From Symbiodinium natans (Eukaryota; Sar; Dinophyceae; Suessiales; Symbiodiniaceae), in the NCBI GenBank assembly GCA_905221605.1, contig CAJNDS010002616.1, forward strand, positions 95,596-118,095: 22,500 nt of DNA. Reading direction: 5' to 3'. A program made the translations under genes and the position numbers. Position 1 is the stretch's first letter. Each line of letters begins with the position of its first letter. The notes below the pieces were generated by a model, which was given only the letters and a program-made list of their open reading frames with translations, was not told the DNA's origin and made no database searches. Shown piece after piece: positions 22,447 through 22,500 of this stretch.

Positions 22447-22500
22447 CTGAGCCCTAAGCCCTAAGCCCTAAGCCCTAAGCCCTACGCCCTACGCCCTAAG
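22447..22500 (-). repeat. CCCTAAG / CCCTACG array running off the window
   Basis: Eight 7-nt units, mostly CCCTAAG with two CCCTACG, continue to the window edge. The same CCCTAAG variant forms a short block at 13451. Confidence 0.9.

Noticed and set aside
1-22500. Dinoflagellate spliced-leader gene (CCATTTTGGCTCAAG core)
   Set aside because: I looked for the core on both strands and did not find it.

Overview
The window looks like nuclear DNA from near a chromosome end of a dinoflagellate, most likely a Symbiodiniaceae-type alga. Two things point that way. First, plant/dinoflagellate-type telomere repeats (TTTAGGG, or CCCTAAA on the other strand) occur in dozens of short blocks from one end to the other. 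Second, the only convincing gene encodes a protein with an N-terminal ubiquitin-like region opening MLRVFSASGGEL followed by about a dozen highly regular ankyrin repeats, an arrangement I associate with Symbiodiniaceae protein sets. Plants and chromerids share the telomere unit, so the lineage is an inference. There are no bacterial operons, rRNA genes, CRISPR arrays or canonical tRNA genes.

Layout. Positions 1-107 are a CCCTAAA array with poly-C tracts, in the orientation expected of a left chromosome end. From about 340 to 14,240 the DNA is a mosaic of short non-coding spacers and telomere-like arrays whose orientation flips many times. Besides the 7-nt unit there are a 9-nt form (TTTATAGGG, four blocks, all on the + strand) and several locally pure 7- or 8-nt variants (CCCCAAA, CCCATAA, GGGTCTA, GGGCTCA, GGGTTGA, CCCCTAAA, CCCTAAG). 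Small inverted-repeat elements lie in the spacers. Family A has termini GGATGTTCCCCCTTATAC and is seen at about 5.66, 6.46, 6.73 and 11.57 kb. Family B has termini TACTTGGAGGTTC and is seen at 10.24, 10.41 and 14.62 kb. A third dispersed repeat (family C) occurs at 18.73 and 20.14 kb.

Positions 15,011-15,938 hold an array of long hairpin units, the last with perfect 36-bp arms. One unit is split by a roughly 240-bp segment carrying sequences like RNA polymerase III A and B boxes. Positions 16,854-18,341 form a composite element with poly-T-rich inverted ends. Inside are nine roughly 112-bp monomers alternating between two types (a dimeric higher-order repeat) and a CTTC/TTCC microsatellite. 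The element sits inside CCCTAAA repeats. From 18.3 to 20.2 kb the telomere-like mosaic resumes.

The ankyrin gene (20,289-21,815, minus strand) reads toward the presumed telomere and appears intronless. The rest of the window is best read as subtelomeric or heterochromatin-like repeat DNA rather than a set of cooperating genes. Three short open stretches (3,080; 11,150; 14,229-14,462) are listed only as weak candidates. Repeat arrays are given with strand '+' when the G-rich strand (TTTAGGG) is the + strand and '-' when CCCTAAA reads on +.
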